Below the pieces are notes generated by a model that worked only from the letters and a program-made list of their open reading frames with translations, did not search any database and was not told the origin of the DNA. A DNA stretch of 11,465 nt from Prevotella sp. UBA1104. GTDB taxonomy: Bacteria > Bacteroidota > Bacteroidia > Bacteroidales > Bacteroidaceae. Position numbers and translations under genes: made by a program. Of this stretch, positions 1 to 7,111 are shown piece by piece; within the stretch, counting starts at the first letter, position 1; each line of letters opens with the position of its first letter. The stretch lies in assembly GCA_002314055.1 (NCBI GenBank), contig DCBP01000047.1:1-11465 (forward strand), written 5' to 3'.

Positions 1-126
1 GTCAGCGGTTGCTTCAGAACAGAATGTGGAGCCGATGATTTTGCCAAGTTACATTCCTTAGCGGAAACAGCTATGAAAAACGGAAATTCGAAATTTAATA
101 CAATTCTTGCTGTTGTACAACAGTAA
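1..126 (+). CDS. Transposase, C-terminal end only (IS66-like)
   Basis: The first reading frame is open from base 1 to a TAA at 124-126 and gives the last 41 residues of a protein whose start lies outside the window. It begins VSGCFRTECGADDFAKLH and ends ILAVVQQ. The pattern (V/I)SG-x-FRT...GA..FA.. followed by ETA.KNG resembles the C-terminus of a group of transposases that I associate with the IS66 family. That assignment is from memory. A terminus-like sequence beginning GTAA lies about 40 bases downstream, which fits IS66-type inverted repeats. The gene faces the truncated LRR gene (convergent) and belongs to the mobile element that interrupts it. The family could be another DDE transposase; that this is a transposase is more certain than which family. 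Confidence 0.6.
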   Translation, partial: VSGCFRTECGADDFAKLHSLAETAMKNGNSKFNTILAVVQQ

Positions 127-164
127 GACATTTACTCATATATATAGGGGTGCTGAGTAGTTAC
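1..164 (+). mobile_element. Right end of an insertion sequence
   Basis: The element runs in from outside the window and includes the transposase tail. Its outer boundary is placed at base 164: read inward on the minus strand, the end is GTAACTACTCAGCACCCC. The boundary is inferred from three things: the GTAA-type terminus, the short non-coding gap after the transposase stop, and the abrupt end of homology-like sequence in the neighbouring LRR gene at this point. The other end and the target duplication are not visible. If it is IS66-like, the 8 bases 165-172 should be repeated on the far side. Confidence 0.55.
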
Positions 165-1927
165 TTATAATCAAATGTTGGGTGATTATAGTTTTTAAAT
201 GCTCTCTTATATCCAGAAAAAGGGAAACATATTGATTTCTTGTTCTTTTTACTTTTTGCTATTATTACAGACACGCCATTGCTTTTACCGACAGAAAAAG
301 TGCAATTTTCCACTAATTCTTGAAATTCCTTATAATTCGGTGTTCTCCAGGTGTCTCCCCATCTATATCTTGCTACATCATAATCTCCATTTCCGCATAT
401 ATTTTGTGTAGAAGAAGGGGTATCGGTTTCTTCAAATATGCGCCCATAACAATAATAGTTTCCGTTTTCTTCCGGTTTTTTTGCACCGACGTTGCATGTA
501 GCCCATTTTACACTGAGACCTAAGTCTACATAATCATACCCGTTAATCTTCCCCTCATTAGAAGTACTATTGCCGTTGTTTTGCTCATCATTTTCTGGCA
601 TACCATTCCCTGACACCAAAGATGCATCTTCAATAATTTCCTTGAAACCTTTCCAACAGCTTTTCTTTGAATACGCATTCTTTGCTCCCTTGGGGACATA
701 CAGTGTCCATCGTGCTTGAATATTGTCTTCCGCAAAGACTGAATATATACCATCCAAATCAATAGGGACACCTAAGTTAACATAAAAACTGCCTGCTCCT
801 CTGGGGGCAAACGCTGTAGAAGTCATTTTCTTCAACCCTGTACCAATTACAACTTTCGTAAAAGAGCCTTCAAAAGCGAGTGCTCCAATACTTTTCACAG
901 AGTTAGGTATATTAATGGTACCTTTAACTCCGGAGAAAGCCCCATGTCCGATAGTTTCAAGTTTATCGTTCAATGTCATGTTCCCGACTTCCCAGCCAGA
1001 AAAAGCATAGTCGCCAACAGAAGTAACATTTGCCGGCATCGAAAAATAGCTATTTGATATCTTGCAGCCAGAGAAAGCTGATTTACCTATAGTCTTCAAA
1101 TTATCACTGAGAAGGACTGTTTTAAGATAACTACAGCCACTGAAAGCTCCATCACCGATTACTTCTACATTATTCGGGATATTCATATACGTTATCAATG
1201 TTCCGGCAAAAGCATTATTACCGATTTTCTTCAGCGTAGAAGGCAATGAAATTTCTGAAATTTGCAACTTGTCCCTGAAAGCATTTGCTCCAACCGAGGT
1301 ACATCCGTTTTCTATTTCTACTTGTTCTATGTAGTAACCGTGCCAAGGTTGATTGGTTGACGAATAATCATCCATATCACCATTGCCACTAATTTTAAGA
1401 CAATGAGTCTTTGGATAGTAAATGTATGTCAATCCCGATCCACATTTTCCCGACTTTGGGGATATTTTCTGCAACAGATCATAATCTCCGCTGCTCATTG
1501 GATATTTATCATATATACTGCTGCCTTCAACAAGATATTTTCCGGAATATACAAGATTGTTTGTATAACCATTATCATTGGTTATTGTAATTTTATTACC
1601 GGAAGCTGTATATGTAAAAGGAGAATAATCATTGGTTCGCGAGTTTCCCAGATCAGTATCATAGTCCTTTTGGGTCCAATAAACAAAACCTTTGTCATCT
1701 GAAGTAAAATATAAAGTTGTCGACTCTACGTCTAACCAAGCATGATTGTTGTCACCCTCTCCAAATGATGCGTCTCTTGTTATCCACTTGTTAGATTTCA
1801 GTATGCCGATCAATTCACTTGACCCTATATTTTCATATCCGTCGCTATCGCTGCTACAACCAGTAAAAGCAATGTTGCATACAGCAACAACCATTATAAG
1901 CAAAAGACGATTAATTCTATGTTTCAT
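161..1927 (-). CDS. BspA-like LRR surface lipoprotein, 3' end truncated by an IS
   Basis: The product is 588 aa from the ATG at 1927. This start is preferred to the one at 1972 because it begins directly with a lipoprotein signal peptide (MKHRINRLLL, lipidated Cys at residue 24 in FTGC) and has AAAGGA just upstream. Residues about 35-130 look lipocalin-like, with W, FTSD.KG and FTYT motifs. Residues about 160-440 hold BspA-type LRR_5 repeats of the form IG..AFSGC...V.LP..L..IG, opened by the usual GKCGSGLTY/ISGNGDM segment. From about 463 comes a domain of the FISUMP/DUF1566 type (YVDLGLSVKWATCNVGA, WRTPNYKEF). That domain normally continues with a YWSS-type core, but the frame stops 15 residues after FPFSGYKR. 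The TAA at 161-163 lies inside the IS terminus. BspA-like lipoproteins are usually surface-exposed and bind host or matrix ligands. Function of this truncated copy is doubtful. Confidence 0.85.
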   Translation of the reverse strand: MKHRINRLLLIMVVAVCNIAFTGCSSDSDGYENIGSSELIGILKSNKWITRDASFGEGDNNHAWLDVESTTLYFTSDDKGFVYWTQKDYDTDLGNSRTNDYSPFTYTASGNKITITNDNGYTNNLVYSGKYLVEGSSIYDKYPMSSGDYDLLQKISPKSGKCGSGLTYIYYPKTHCLKISGNGDMDDYSSTNQPWHGYYIEQVEIENGCTSVGANAFRDKLQISEISLPSTLKKIGNNAFAGTLITYMNIPNNVEVIGDGAFSGCSYLKTVLLSDNLKTIGKSAFSGCKISNSYFSMPANVTSVGDYAFSGWEVGNMTLNDKLETIGHGAFSGVKGTINIPNSVKSIGALAFEGSFTKVVIGTGLKKMTSTAFAPRGAGSFYVNLGVPIDLDGIYSVFAEDNIQARWTLYVPKGAKNAYSKKSCWKGFKEIIEDASLVSGNGMPENDEQNNGNSTSNEGKINGYDYVDLGLSVKWATCNVGAKKPEENGNYYCYGRIFEETDTPSSTQNICGNGDYDVARYRWGDTWRTPNYKEFQELVENCTFSVGKSNGVSVIIAKSKKNKKSICFPFSGYKRAFKNYNHPTFDYK

Positions 1928-1955
1928 TTTCCTTTGACAAATTAGAATTTCAGAC

Positions 1956-1982
1956 TTGCCCCCTTTCAACATTCAAGGGCAA
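1956..1982 (-). repeat. Small inverted repeat in the LRR gene leader
   Basis: TTGCCC (1956-1961) and GGGCAA (1977-1982) form a 6-bp stem around a 15-nt loop, midway between the upstream barrel gene stop (2013) and the LRR start (1927). No U-tract follows on the minus strand, so it is not a typical intrinsic terminator. It may be a leader structure or chance. Confidence 0.3.
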
Positions 1983-2012
1983 ATCCTTTATTTTATAGTT
2001 TATATTCTCTGA

Positions 2013-2810
2013 TTATTTCACGTTAATCTCGTAACCTAAGGAGAACATGAAGTTCTGTTCATACTGCTTTGAATCTCTCATTGTCTTTGACAAGCCACGT
2101 TGATAAGTGAATTGGAAAAGGAAACCGTGAAACGATATTCCAGCAGCAGCAGATGCACCGAAGCCAAATCTGCGGTAAGTATCAAGGTATCCCTTACCCA
2201 CGTGGTCTTTCTCGCTGATTTCCTGTTTCTCGCCGGAATGTATGTCTTCATGTGTAATAAGATAACCCTCAGTCTTAGACCTTCCGGCAATGGTGTACGA
2301 CACATAAGGTCCTGCTTCAGCAAAGAGTTTCAATTTTGGCGTAATATTGTAATATGCGCCAAAATGTACCGGAATCGACAGTTTATTCAACGTAACTGTC
2401 GTGGTGGTGTTTCCCTCATAGTTTGCAGCCTCATCATTCCAGTACTTTCCTGAAGTGATGTTCATTTTCTGCTTGTAGCCTGTTCTGTTGTATTCGAATC
2501 CACAGCCTGCATAAAGATACTTGCTGAAATAAAAGTCATTCACCTCTCCTATATGGAAGCTTGATATTGTCTTGTTGTTTATCACTCCTTCCATATTTTC
2601 ACTGGAGATGACTCCTTCCTTGAAATCTGCTCCAGTCCATCCGCCGACAGTCCATCCGGCATATACCTTATGCTTTTGGAATGATTTTTTAGGTTTTACG
2701 GTTTCCGGCTGTTTTTCCACTTTCTGCAATTCTGTTTCATGTGCAACTGCCGTCACGGAAGCTAACATTATGAATGCCGCTGTTAATATTCTGTTTTTTA
2801 TATTTTTCAT
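2013..2810 (-). CDS. Outer-membrane beta-barrel protein (OMP_b-brl type)
   Basis: A 265-aa protein with a Sec signal peptide (residues 1-23, cleaved after AVA). After a charged stretch (25-45, rich in K and E), alternating hydrophobic strands fill the rest, for example YAGWTVGGW, YLYAGCGFEYNR and LSIPVHFGAYYNI. The segment IPVHFGAYYNITPKLKLFAEAGPYVSYTIAG matches in pattern the corresponding parts of the two other barrel proteins in this window (3275-3940 and 4057-4686), so the three look paralogous. This family covers small 8- to 10-strand outer-membrane barrels of mostly unknown role. The signal peptide is also close to that of the 3275-3940 product (shared LT.AFIM..S). It starts 20 nt after the lipoprotein gene stop, so the two are probably cotranscribed. 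Confidence 0.8.
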   Translation of the reverse strand: MKNIKNRILTAAFIMLASVTAVAHETELQKVEKQPETVKPKKSFQKHKVYAGWTVGGWTGADFKEGVISSENMEGVINNKTISSFHIGEVNDFYFSKYLYAGCGFEYNRTGYKQKMNITSGKYWNDEAANYEGNTTTTVTLNKLSIPVHFGAYYNITPKLKLFAEAGPYVSYTIAGRSKTEGYLITHEDIHSGEKQEISEKDHVGKGYLDTYRRFGFGASAAAGISFHGFLFQFTYQRGLSKTMRDSKQYEQNFMFSLGYEINVK

Positions 2811-2830
2811 TGTTTTTCTAATTTATCCAC

Positions 2831-3220
2831 TTATTGTTTTGTCAAAGTCATTCGTTCTCCATCTTCGTCTATAACAACGAGTTTTTTACTTGTAACAGAG
2901 ATTATCTGCCATTCCGAAGGACTTTCATCTTCCCAGTATATTTTAAGAATCTGAGTGTCAGAATTATAAGAATATGTGAAAGCATCCTCATAATTTTCTG
3001 ATGCATAATCTATCTCCTTCAAAGTTCCCTTTCCATTGGACCTGAATGTAACGAGCTGGTAACCCGTACTAAATGTGTATTTCCAGGTACCCACCAGATT
3101 TCCAACAACCTCGGTATTGTTAACATCATCATTTTCATCGTTTGAACAACAGACAGTCGTGAATCCGACAAAAAAACATAACAATACAACATAAAAAAAA
3201 GACAAAAGTTTTGTTTTCAT
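2831..3220 (-). CDS. Small lipocalin-like lipoprotein
   Basis: The product is 129 aa. Residues 1-25 are a hydrophobic signal ending TTVCCSND, with Cys24 and Cys25. Lipidation of one of these is likely, although the lipobox is atypical. An acidic, Asn-rich linker (27-38) leads into a compact beta domain with GTW at 44-46, TFRSNGKGTL, FTYSYNSDTQILKI and a closing VVIDEDGERMTL. This is the layout of Bacteroidetes lipocalin-like or DUF5004-type lipoproteins, whose ligands are mostly unknown. The N-terminal part of the large LRR lipoprotein (161-1927) has the same order of motifs. The gap to the upstream barrel gene is 54 nt, with no terminator seen. Confidence 0.7.
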   Translation of the reverse strand: MKTKLLSFFYVVLLCFFVGFTTVCCSNDENDDVNNTEVVGNLVGTWKYTFSTGYQLVTFRSNGKGTLKEIDYASENYEDAFTYSYNSDTQILKIYWEDESPSEWQIISVTSKKLVVIDEDGERMTLTKQ

Positions 3221-3274
3221 AATATATGCACTTTATATTCGATTATATTAAAGCAATTTCTGTAATCATATCCA

Positions 3275-3940
3275 TTAAAAGCCGTATGCAATCGACACCT
3301 CCGGATATGAATCTTCTCCGAAGAACGCTTCTTGCTTTTCATTAAGAGGGAAATGATAAGAGCCTGAGATATTGAATCCGTAAATCCTCAATCGCAACCC
3401 GACTCTTGCATCCAGACCTATCTTTCCACCAATTTTTATCTTGCCACTTTCTGAATCACGCCCTGACTTAGATTTTGCTTTTCCTGTAAGGCCGATATTC
3501 GTCGTTATTCCGGCAAATGGTACTATTCCCCATAATTTATTGGACGTCTGAAGCATATAACCAGCCTCTAACGGTATCTGCAAGAGATGATAGCGCACTT
3601 CTACACTTGTAGAACCATCACTCCCACTATAATTACTACTGTTATATCCAATTCGTGCACTTCCATATAGGTTGTATGGAAAGCGATAGGCAAAACCGAC
3701 ACTCGCCTCATATGAATAGTTTGAAGGTCCTCCCTTGAGGAAGCCAAGACCTATCTCTTCAACAAATACCCAAGGGTTATCATCAGAAGTATTTTCTGGT
3801 GTTTTTTCGTCGACATCTGACGTTACGTCATACTTGCCGGCTATGCCATCATTTGAAAAATCTTTAGATTGCGCAAACGTCGCTAGTGAAACAGACATTA
3901 TAAATGCCGTCGTCAAAGTTCTTATATTTATCCAGTTCAT
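3275..3940 (-). CDS. Outer-membrane beta-barrel protein
   Basis: A 221-aa protein with a signal peptide cut after TFA (about residue 23). Residues 25-55 are a polar linker. Strands then follow, including VEEIGLGFLKGG, YEASVGFAYRF, YGSARIGYNSS, LLQIPLEAGYML, ARVGLRLRIYGFNISGSYHF and a final PEVSIAYGF. The C-terminal Phe after alternating hydrophobic residues is the usual outer-membrane assembly signal. The QIP..AGY...SNKLW..PFAG motif aligns by eye with the neighbouring barrels. A long perfect hairpin (3955-4005) ends 14 nt before the start codon and may govern expression. Specific function unknown. Confidence 0.78.
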   Translation of the reverse strand: MNWINIRTLTTAFIMSVSLATFAQSKDFSNDGIAGKYDVTSDVDEKTPENTSDDNPWVFVEEIGLGFLKGGPSNYSYEASVGFAYRFPYNLYGSARIGYNSSNYSGSDGSTSVEVRYHLLQIPLEAGYMLQTSNKLWGIVPFAGITTNIGLTGKAKSKSGRDSESGKIKIGGKIGLDARVGLRLRIYGFNISGSYHFPLNEKQEAFFGEDSYPEVSIAYGF

Positions 3941-3954
3941 ATTTTTGCTGTTAT

Positions 3955-4005
3955 TTTCCTCTGTGTGGTGAAGAGTTCATGAACTACCAGACCACACAGA
4001 GGAAA
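3955..4005 (-). promoter_or_regulatory. 15-bp perfect hairpin upstream of a barrel gene
   Basis: Arms TTTCCTCTGTGTGGT (3955-3969) and ACCACACAGAGGAAA (3991-4005) are perfectly complementary. The 21-nt interior contains the palindrome AGTTCATGAACT. Neither strand has a T-tract after the stem, so it is not a canonical intrinsic terminator. In minus-strand mRNA the stem ends 14 nt before the ATG at 3940. It could block ribosome access, protect an mRNA end, or act as a factor-dependent stop between the 4057-4686 and 3275-3940 genes. Confidence 0.6.
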
Positions 4006-4056
4006 GGATTTAAACAATACTTATATATATATTTGTTTATTAAGGCTAAGTCCTTT

Positions 4057-4686
4057 TTAGAATTTGTATCCTACGGTTACGTATGCTGCCTGGTTGTATA
4101 TCTTTACATCGGCATCGCTCGGAGCAAAGCTGATGAAACCTCTTTCGTATTCAAGACCGAACACGAAACGATGGTACTCAAAGTCTACACCAACATCTAC
4201 ACCGGCATCAAAACGCTTTGCATCCAAGTCGCTGAACATATCCTGACTTTCAGAGTCTGACAAACCGTCGATACTTGCTTTTGCCGTTACGTCTCCAGTA
4301 ATACCGTATGCACAGTAAGGACCAGCTTTTAAGGTCAGGTTCCAATCGTTGCTGATATTAAAGCGATAGGCTGCAAGAATCGGAATCTGTACATAGATAG
4401 GACTATATGTTTCCTCAACGTCAACATTATAGCCACCATAATACATCTCGTCTTCCCACTTCGTTCCCTTTAGTGCAATTTCGAGCGAAGGCATAAGAGA
4501 GAAATTGGTAGACAGAGGTTTTTCGATGCCGACACCGATTTTCCCTACAAGTTTTCCCTTCATGTCGCCATCACCATCGCTACTACACATAGCCATACCA
4601 CCACCAAGTTTTACATTCCAAGTGATTTGTGCAGATGCCGTAAGTCCAACTGCCAACGCAATTGCCGTTGTAAGTAGTTTCTTCAT
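4057..4686 (-). CDS. Outer-membrane beta-barrel protein
   Basis: A 209-aa protein with a clean signal peptide (MKKLLTTAIALAVGLTASAQ, cut after about residue 19). Strands include WNVKLGGGMAM, KLVGKIGVGIEKPL, FSLMPSLEIALKG, YVQIPILAAYRFNI, LTLKAGPYCAYGITG, FDAGVDVGVDFEY, FVFGLEYERGF and a terminal AAYVTVGYKF ending in Phe. It fits the OMP_b-brl families (PF13568/PF13505-like) and is of usual length for them. The start is 36 nt after the stop of the PEGA-LRR gene, with no terminator visible between, so readthrough from the five-gene operon is possible. The role cannot be read from sequence. Confidence 0.82.
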   Translation of the reverse strand: MKKLLTTAIALAVGLTASAQITWNVKLGGGMAMCSSDGDGDMKGKLVGKIGVGIEKPLSTNFSLMPSLEIALKGTKWEDEMYYGGYNVDVEETYSPIYVQIPILAAYRFNISNDWNLTLKAGPYCAYGITGDVTAKASIDGLSDSESQDMFSDLDAKRFDAGVDVGVDFEYHRFVFGLEYERGFISFAPSDADVKIYNQAAYVTVGYKF

Positions 4687-4722
4687 AATTGTAGTTTTTA
4701 TGTTTATAAAGTTAATTAAAGC

Positions 4723-6102
4723 CTATTTGATTTTTATGCTGTTCCCCTTTCTCAGGTCTTGCTCGTTTATGCCACCAGATATATGAAATATCATGCCACG
4801 GTTGTCGCGGAAGGCATTCTTGCCGATAGACCTTATGCTGGAAGGAATTGTAACGACAACAAGGCTGCGGAATTCGGCGAATGCAAACTTCTCGATTGTC
4901 TTTATTCCTTCCTGTATCGTAAGCATCTTTGCCGAATAGTTGTTGCCGTTGATATGGGTGTCGATATCGGTTACAGGATAGCTGTTGCCGTCGTAAACGA
5001 CCTGCGACGGTACCGTTACGTTCAAGGCGTCCTCGTTCCATCCGGTAATTGTAACATATCCTTTATGTGCCTTGCATTTGAACATCACGCCGTCGTAGGA
5101 ATACTTGAACGACTTGCTTAATGCCTTCGGCGGAGTCATTGCTTCTGGAGTACTTATGTATGCTGTCGGCACAGCGGGGGCTACAAGCACTGCAGATTCA
5201 GTACCCACAGTTTGCTGCAGTTCGGCAGTCGTCTGTTCCGTTTCACGTCTCTGCTCTTCAAGCTTCATCTGAGCATAATGACTGCCTTTTTGTTTCTTTG
5301 ACTTCGGGGCCTTTTCTTTCTTTTCCGTCTTCGGCTTACTCTTTTTATTGTCGTTTTTCTTCTTAAATACCGACAAAGCTCCAAGCACGTTTTTCTTTTT
5401 CTTCTTATTCTTCTTCGTCTCCGTCTCCTCTGCTTTCTGCTCTACAGTTGCATCGGGTATAAGATTTGCCGAAACGATACCCGGCGCATATTCATTAAGT
5501 TTTATAGTTCCCTCATATACGGTATATCCCTCTGCTGCAACGATATAACTATGTTCACCCACGGGGAGCTGCAGTTCCAGAGAGCCGTTGCTCTTGTATG
5601 GTTTGGAATCTACAAGCACCATGGCGTTTGCCGGAGAATAATTGATTACCATCTTCTGCAACTTCGCTTCAGCCGGTTGCTCCTGCTGCGGCACTGATAC
5701 GACAGAAGCGACAGGAGCATCCGGAATTTCTATCACCATCTCGTAAACTCTGTTACTTTGCAGTCCGTTAATCTTATAGTTTTGGAAAAGTACTCTTACA
5801 GGCAAGTGGTTTTTAAGATGTATCTTCATATTGCGCGAGCCTTTACACATATACACCCATTTCTCCACTCCACGGTTAACGATACTGCCTATCTTGTTTC
5901 CCTCAATGCGCTCGATATTGTCGACTACCTGTATTTTCACCAACGCACACAAGGCTCCGTTAAGGTCTTTACGCCGGTCGCTGCTCGGTATATGGTCGTT
6001 TGTCAACGTGAAGCTCTTTACCTTTGCCGCCTTCTGCGCATCTCCACAAAGGGGGAAAAGGAAAGAGAAAAACATTATATATATTATTATCCGGTTCATC
6101 AT
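4723..6102 (-). CDS. PEGA domain protein with poly-lysine linker and C-terminal LRR
   Basis: The product is 459 aa (the second ATG at 6099 is equally possible). The signal peptide is cut after GDA (about residue 22). Residues 25-127 match the domain that precedes PEGA in many Bacteroidetes proteins (NGALCALVKIQV, GVEKWVYMCKGSRNMKIHL, YEMVIEIP). Residues about 150-205 are a PEGA domain (INYSPANAMVLVDSKPY, LPVGEHSYIVAAEGY). Residues 230-272 form a basic linker with 21 Lys in 43 residues. Residues about 276-298 are a short predicted coiled coil. Residues about 333-445 carry a BspA-like LRR_5 unit (LTIQEGIKTIEKFAF, VTIPSSIRSIGKNAF). PEGA domains occur in envelope and S-layer-type proteins. The start is 6 nt after the preceding stop, so it is the last gene of the operon proper. 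Biochemical role unknown; probably periplasmic or outer-membrane-associated. Confidence 0.8.
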   Translation of the reverse strand: MMNRIIIYIMFFSFLFPLCGDAQKAAKVKSFTLTNDHIPSSDRRKDLNGALCALVKIQVVDNIERIEGNKIGSIVNRGVEKWVYMCKGSRNMKIHLKNHLPVRVLFQNYKINGLQSNRVYEMVIEIPDAPVASVVSVPQQEQPAEAKLQKMVINYSPANAMVLVDSKPYKSNGSLELQLPVGEHSYIVAAEGYTVYEGTIKLNEYAPGIVSANLIPDATVEQKAEETETKKNKKKKKNVLGALSVFKKKNDNKKSKPKTEKKEKAPKSKKQKGSHYAQMKLEEQRRETEQTTAELQQTVGTESAVLVAPAVPTAYISTPEAMTPPKALSKSFKYSYDGVMFKCKAHKGYVTITGWNEDALNVTVPSQVVYDGNSYPVTDIDTHINGNNYSAKMLTIQEGIKTIEKFAFAEFRSLVVVTIPSSIRSIGKNAFRDNRGMIFHISGGINEQDLRKGNSIKIK

Positions 6103-6108
6103 TTATGC

Positions 6109-7095
6109 TTAATTTGCTGTAGGGATATTAAAGTCCATTATGTTTATGATTTCATCTTTCGACAACGAACGGGAGCCGACACGCGTTGGCTGCCATGTAC
6201 GGTAATGGATTATCGGGTCTTCTACATCGCGGAATTCCCACACGAGCAACAGATAGCCGTCGTCCTCATAGTTGCTGGATTTCCAATGCTGGTGGAGCGT
6301 TACGCCATAGTAATTCGGATTGGCAGGATGCCTTACCACTTCTACATCACTGAATGTTACCTTTATATATTTATTGCTCTTGAAATTGGCTGCCAGGCCT
6401 TTCATATACTGAGGTTTGCTCTGCACCTTATATACAATCTGACTGCGCCACGACTGCATGTCGCTCGTATGCTGCCGTGTCATAGGCACGGTTCCGGTAA
6501 TTATAATGGCATCGTCGCTGAATATACGGTTTATGGCGTTCAGGTCTTTCTCGTCGTAGAAGCTACGGTAGTTTTCAACGAAACTCAATATCGTCGTACG
6601 GCGTTCCAAGTCCGTAACGCTCAGTCCCTGATCCATGATGCGTCCATATACGGCATCGCTTGCAGCCATCGCCACGCTTGCTATCTGTCCGCTTCGTGTA
6701 AGGCGTATCGTCAGGGCACGCTCCGGTTCATCGCTATACCCTTCTTGCATGGGGTTGACCTTTGTATATATGTTTCTTACCACATATCCTTCGGCTGAGG
6801 TAAGGCAACGCTCCACGATTTCCGTTTCTTCACACAGGAAATGCAGGTTCTTCCAAAGAGCCTGCAACGAATGTTTGCCGCTGAGAACCATATCCACATT
6901 TTCGAGATGCAAGTCTCGCTCCTGAGCACATGCACGGTTTATCTCGCTCAGCAGGCCGGAGATTCCTGTTTCCATCCTTGCCTTAGCCGTCTGGTCTTGT
7001 ATGCCGTCTACTATTGTCAGCTTTACATCTTGTGCCGTCGTCGGCAGCATTGTTACTATAAATGCGATAAATACCAATAATCTTTTCATATCCAT
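6109..7095 (-). CDS. Secreted protein with NTF2-like C-terminal domain
   Basis: A 328-aa protein. MKRLLVFIAFIVTMLPTTAQ is a signal peptide; the start could be M1 or M3. Residues 22-150 form an alpha/beta region I do not recognise (KLTIVDGIQDQTAKARMETGISGLLSEINRA...). Residues about 160-305 look like an NTF2/SnoaL fold: FVENYRSFYDEKDLNAINRIFSDDAIIITG at the start, then three strands around YIKVTFSDVEVV, YGVTLHQHW and DGYLLLVWEFRD. Such domains can bind small ligands or act as structural dimers; no catalytic residues can be assigned. It lies 16 nt downstream of the 237-aa gene and 6 nt upstream of the PEGA gene, clearly within the operon. Confidence 0.7.
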   Translation of the reverse strand: MDMKRLLVFIAFIVTMLPTTAQDVKLTIVDGIQDQTAKARMETGISGLLSEINRACAQERDLHLENVDMVLSGKHSLQALWKNLHFLCEETEIVERCLTSAEGYVVRNIYTKVNPMQEGYSDEPERALTIRLTRSGQIASVAMAASDAVYGRIMDQGLSVTDLERRTTILSFVENYRSFYDEKDLNAINRIFSDDAIIITGTVPMTRQHTSDMQSWRSQIVYKVQSKPQYMKGLAANFKSNKYIKVTFSDVEVVRHPANPNYYGVTLHQHWKSSNYEDDGYLLLVWEFRDVEDPIIHYRTWQPTRVGSRSLSKDEIINIMDFNIPTAN

Positions 7096-7111
7096 ATCCG
7101 ATAGTTATTGT

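Noticed and set aside
1060..1270. Repeated segments in the LRR gene as possible DNA repeats or CRISPR
   Set aside because: The similarity is at protein level (LRR_5 repeats with AFSGC and IG motifs). The DNA copies differ and there are no constant spacers.
5380..5420. Low-complexity T/C-rich tract as a regulatory site
   Set aside because: It is simply the antisense of lysine codons in the basic linker of the PEGA protein.
5758..6798. Long plus-strand open frame of 346 codons
   Set aside because: It lies antisense across two well-supported genes (PEGA-LRR and the NTF2-like protein) that have signal peptides and domains. Its translation shows no recognisable domain.
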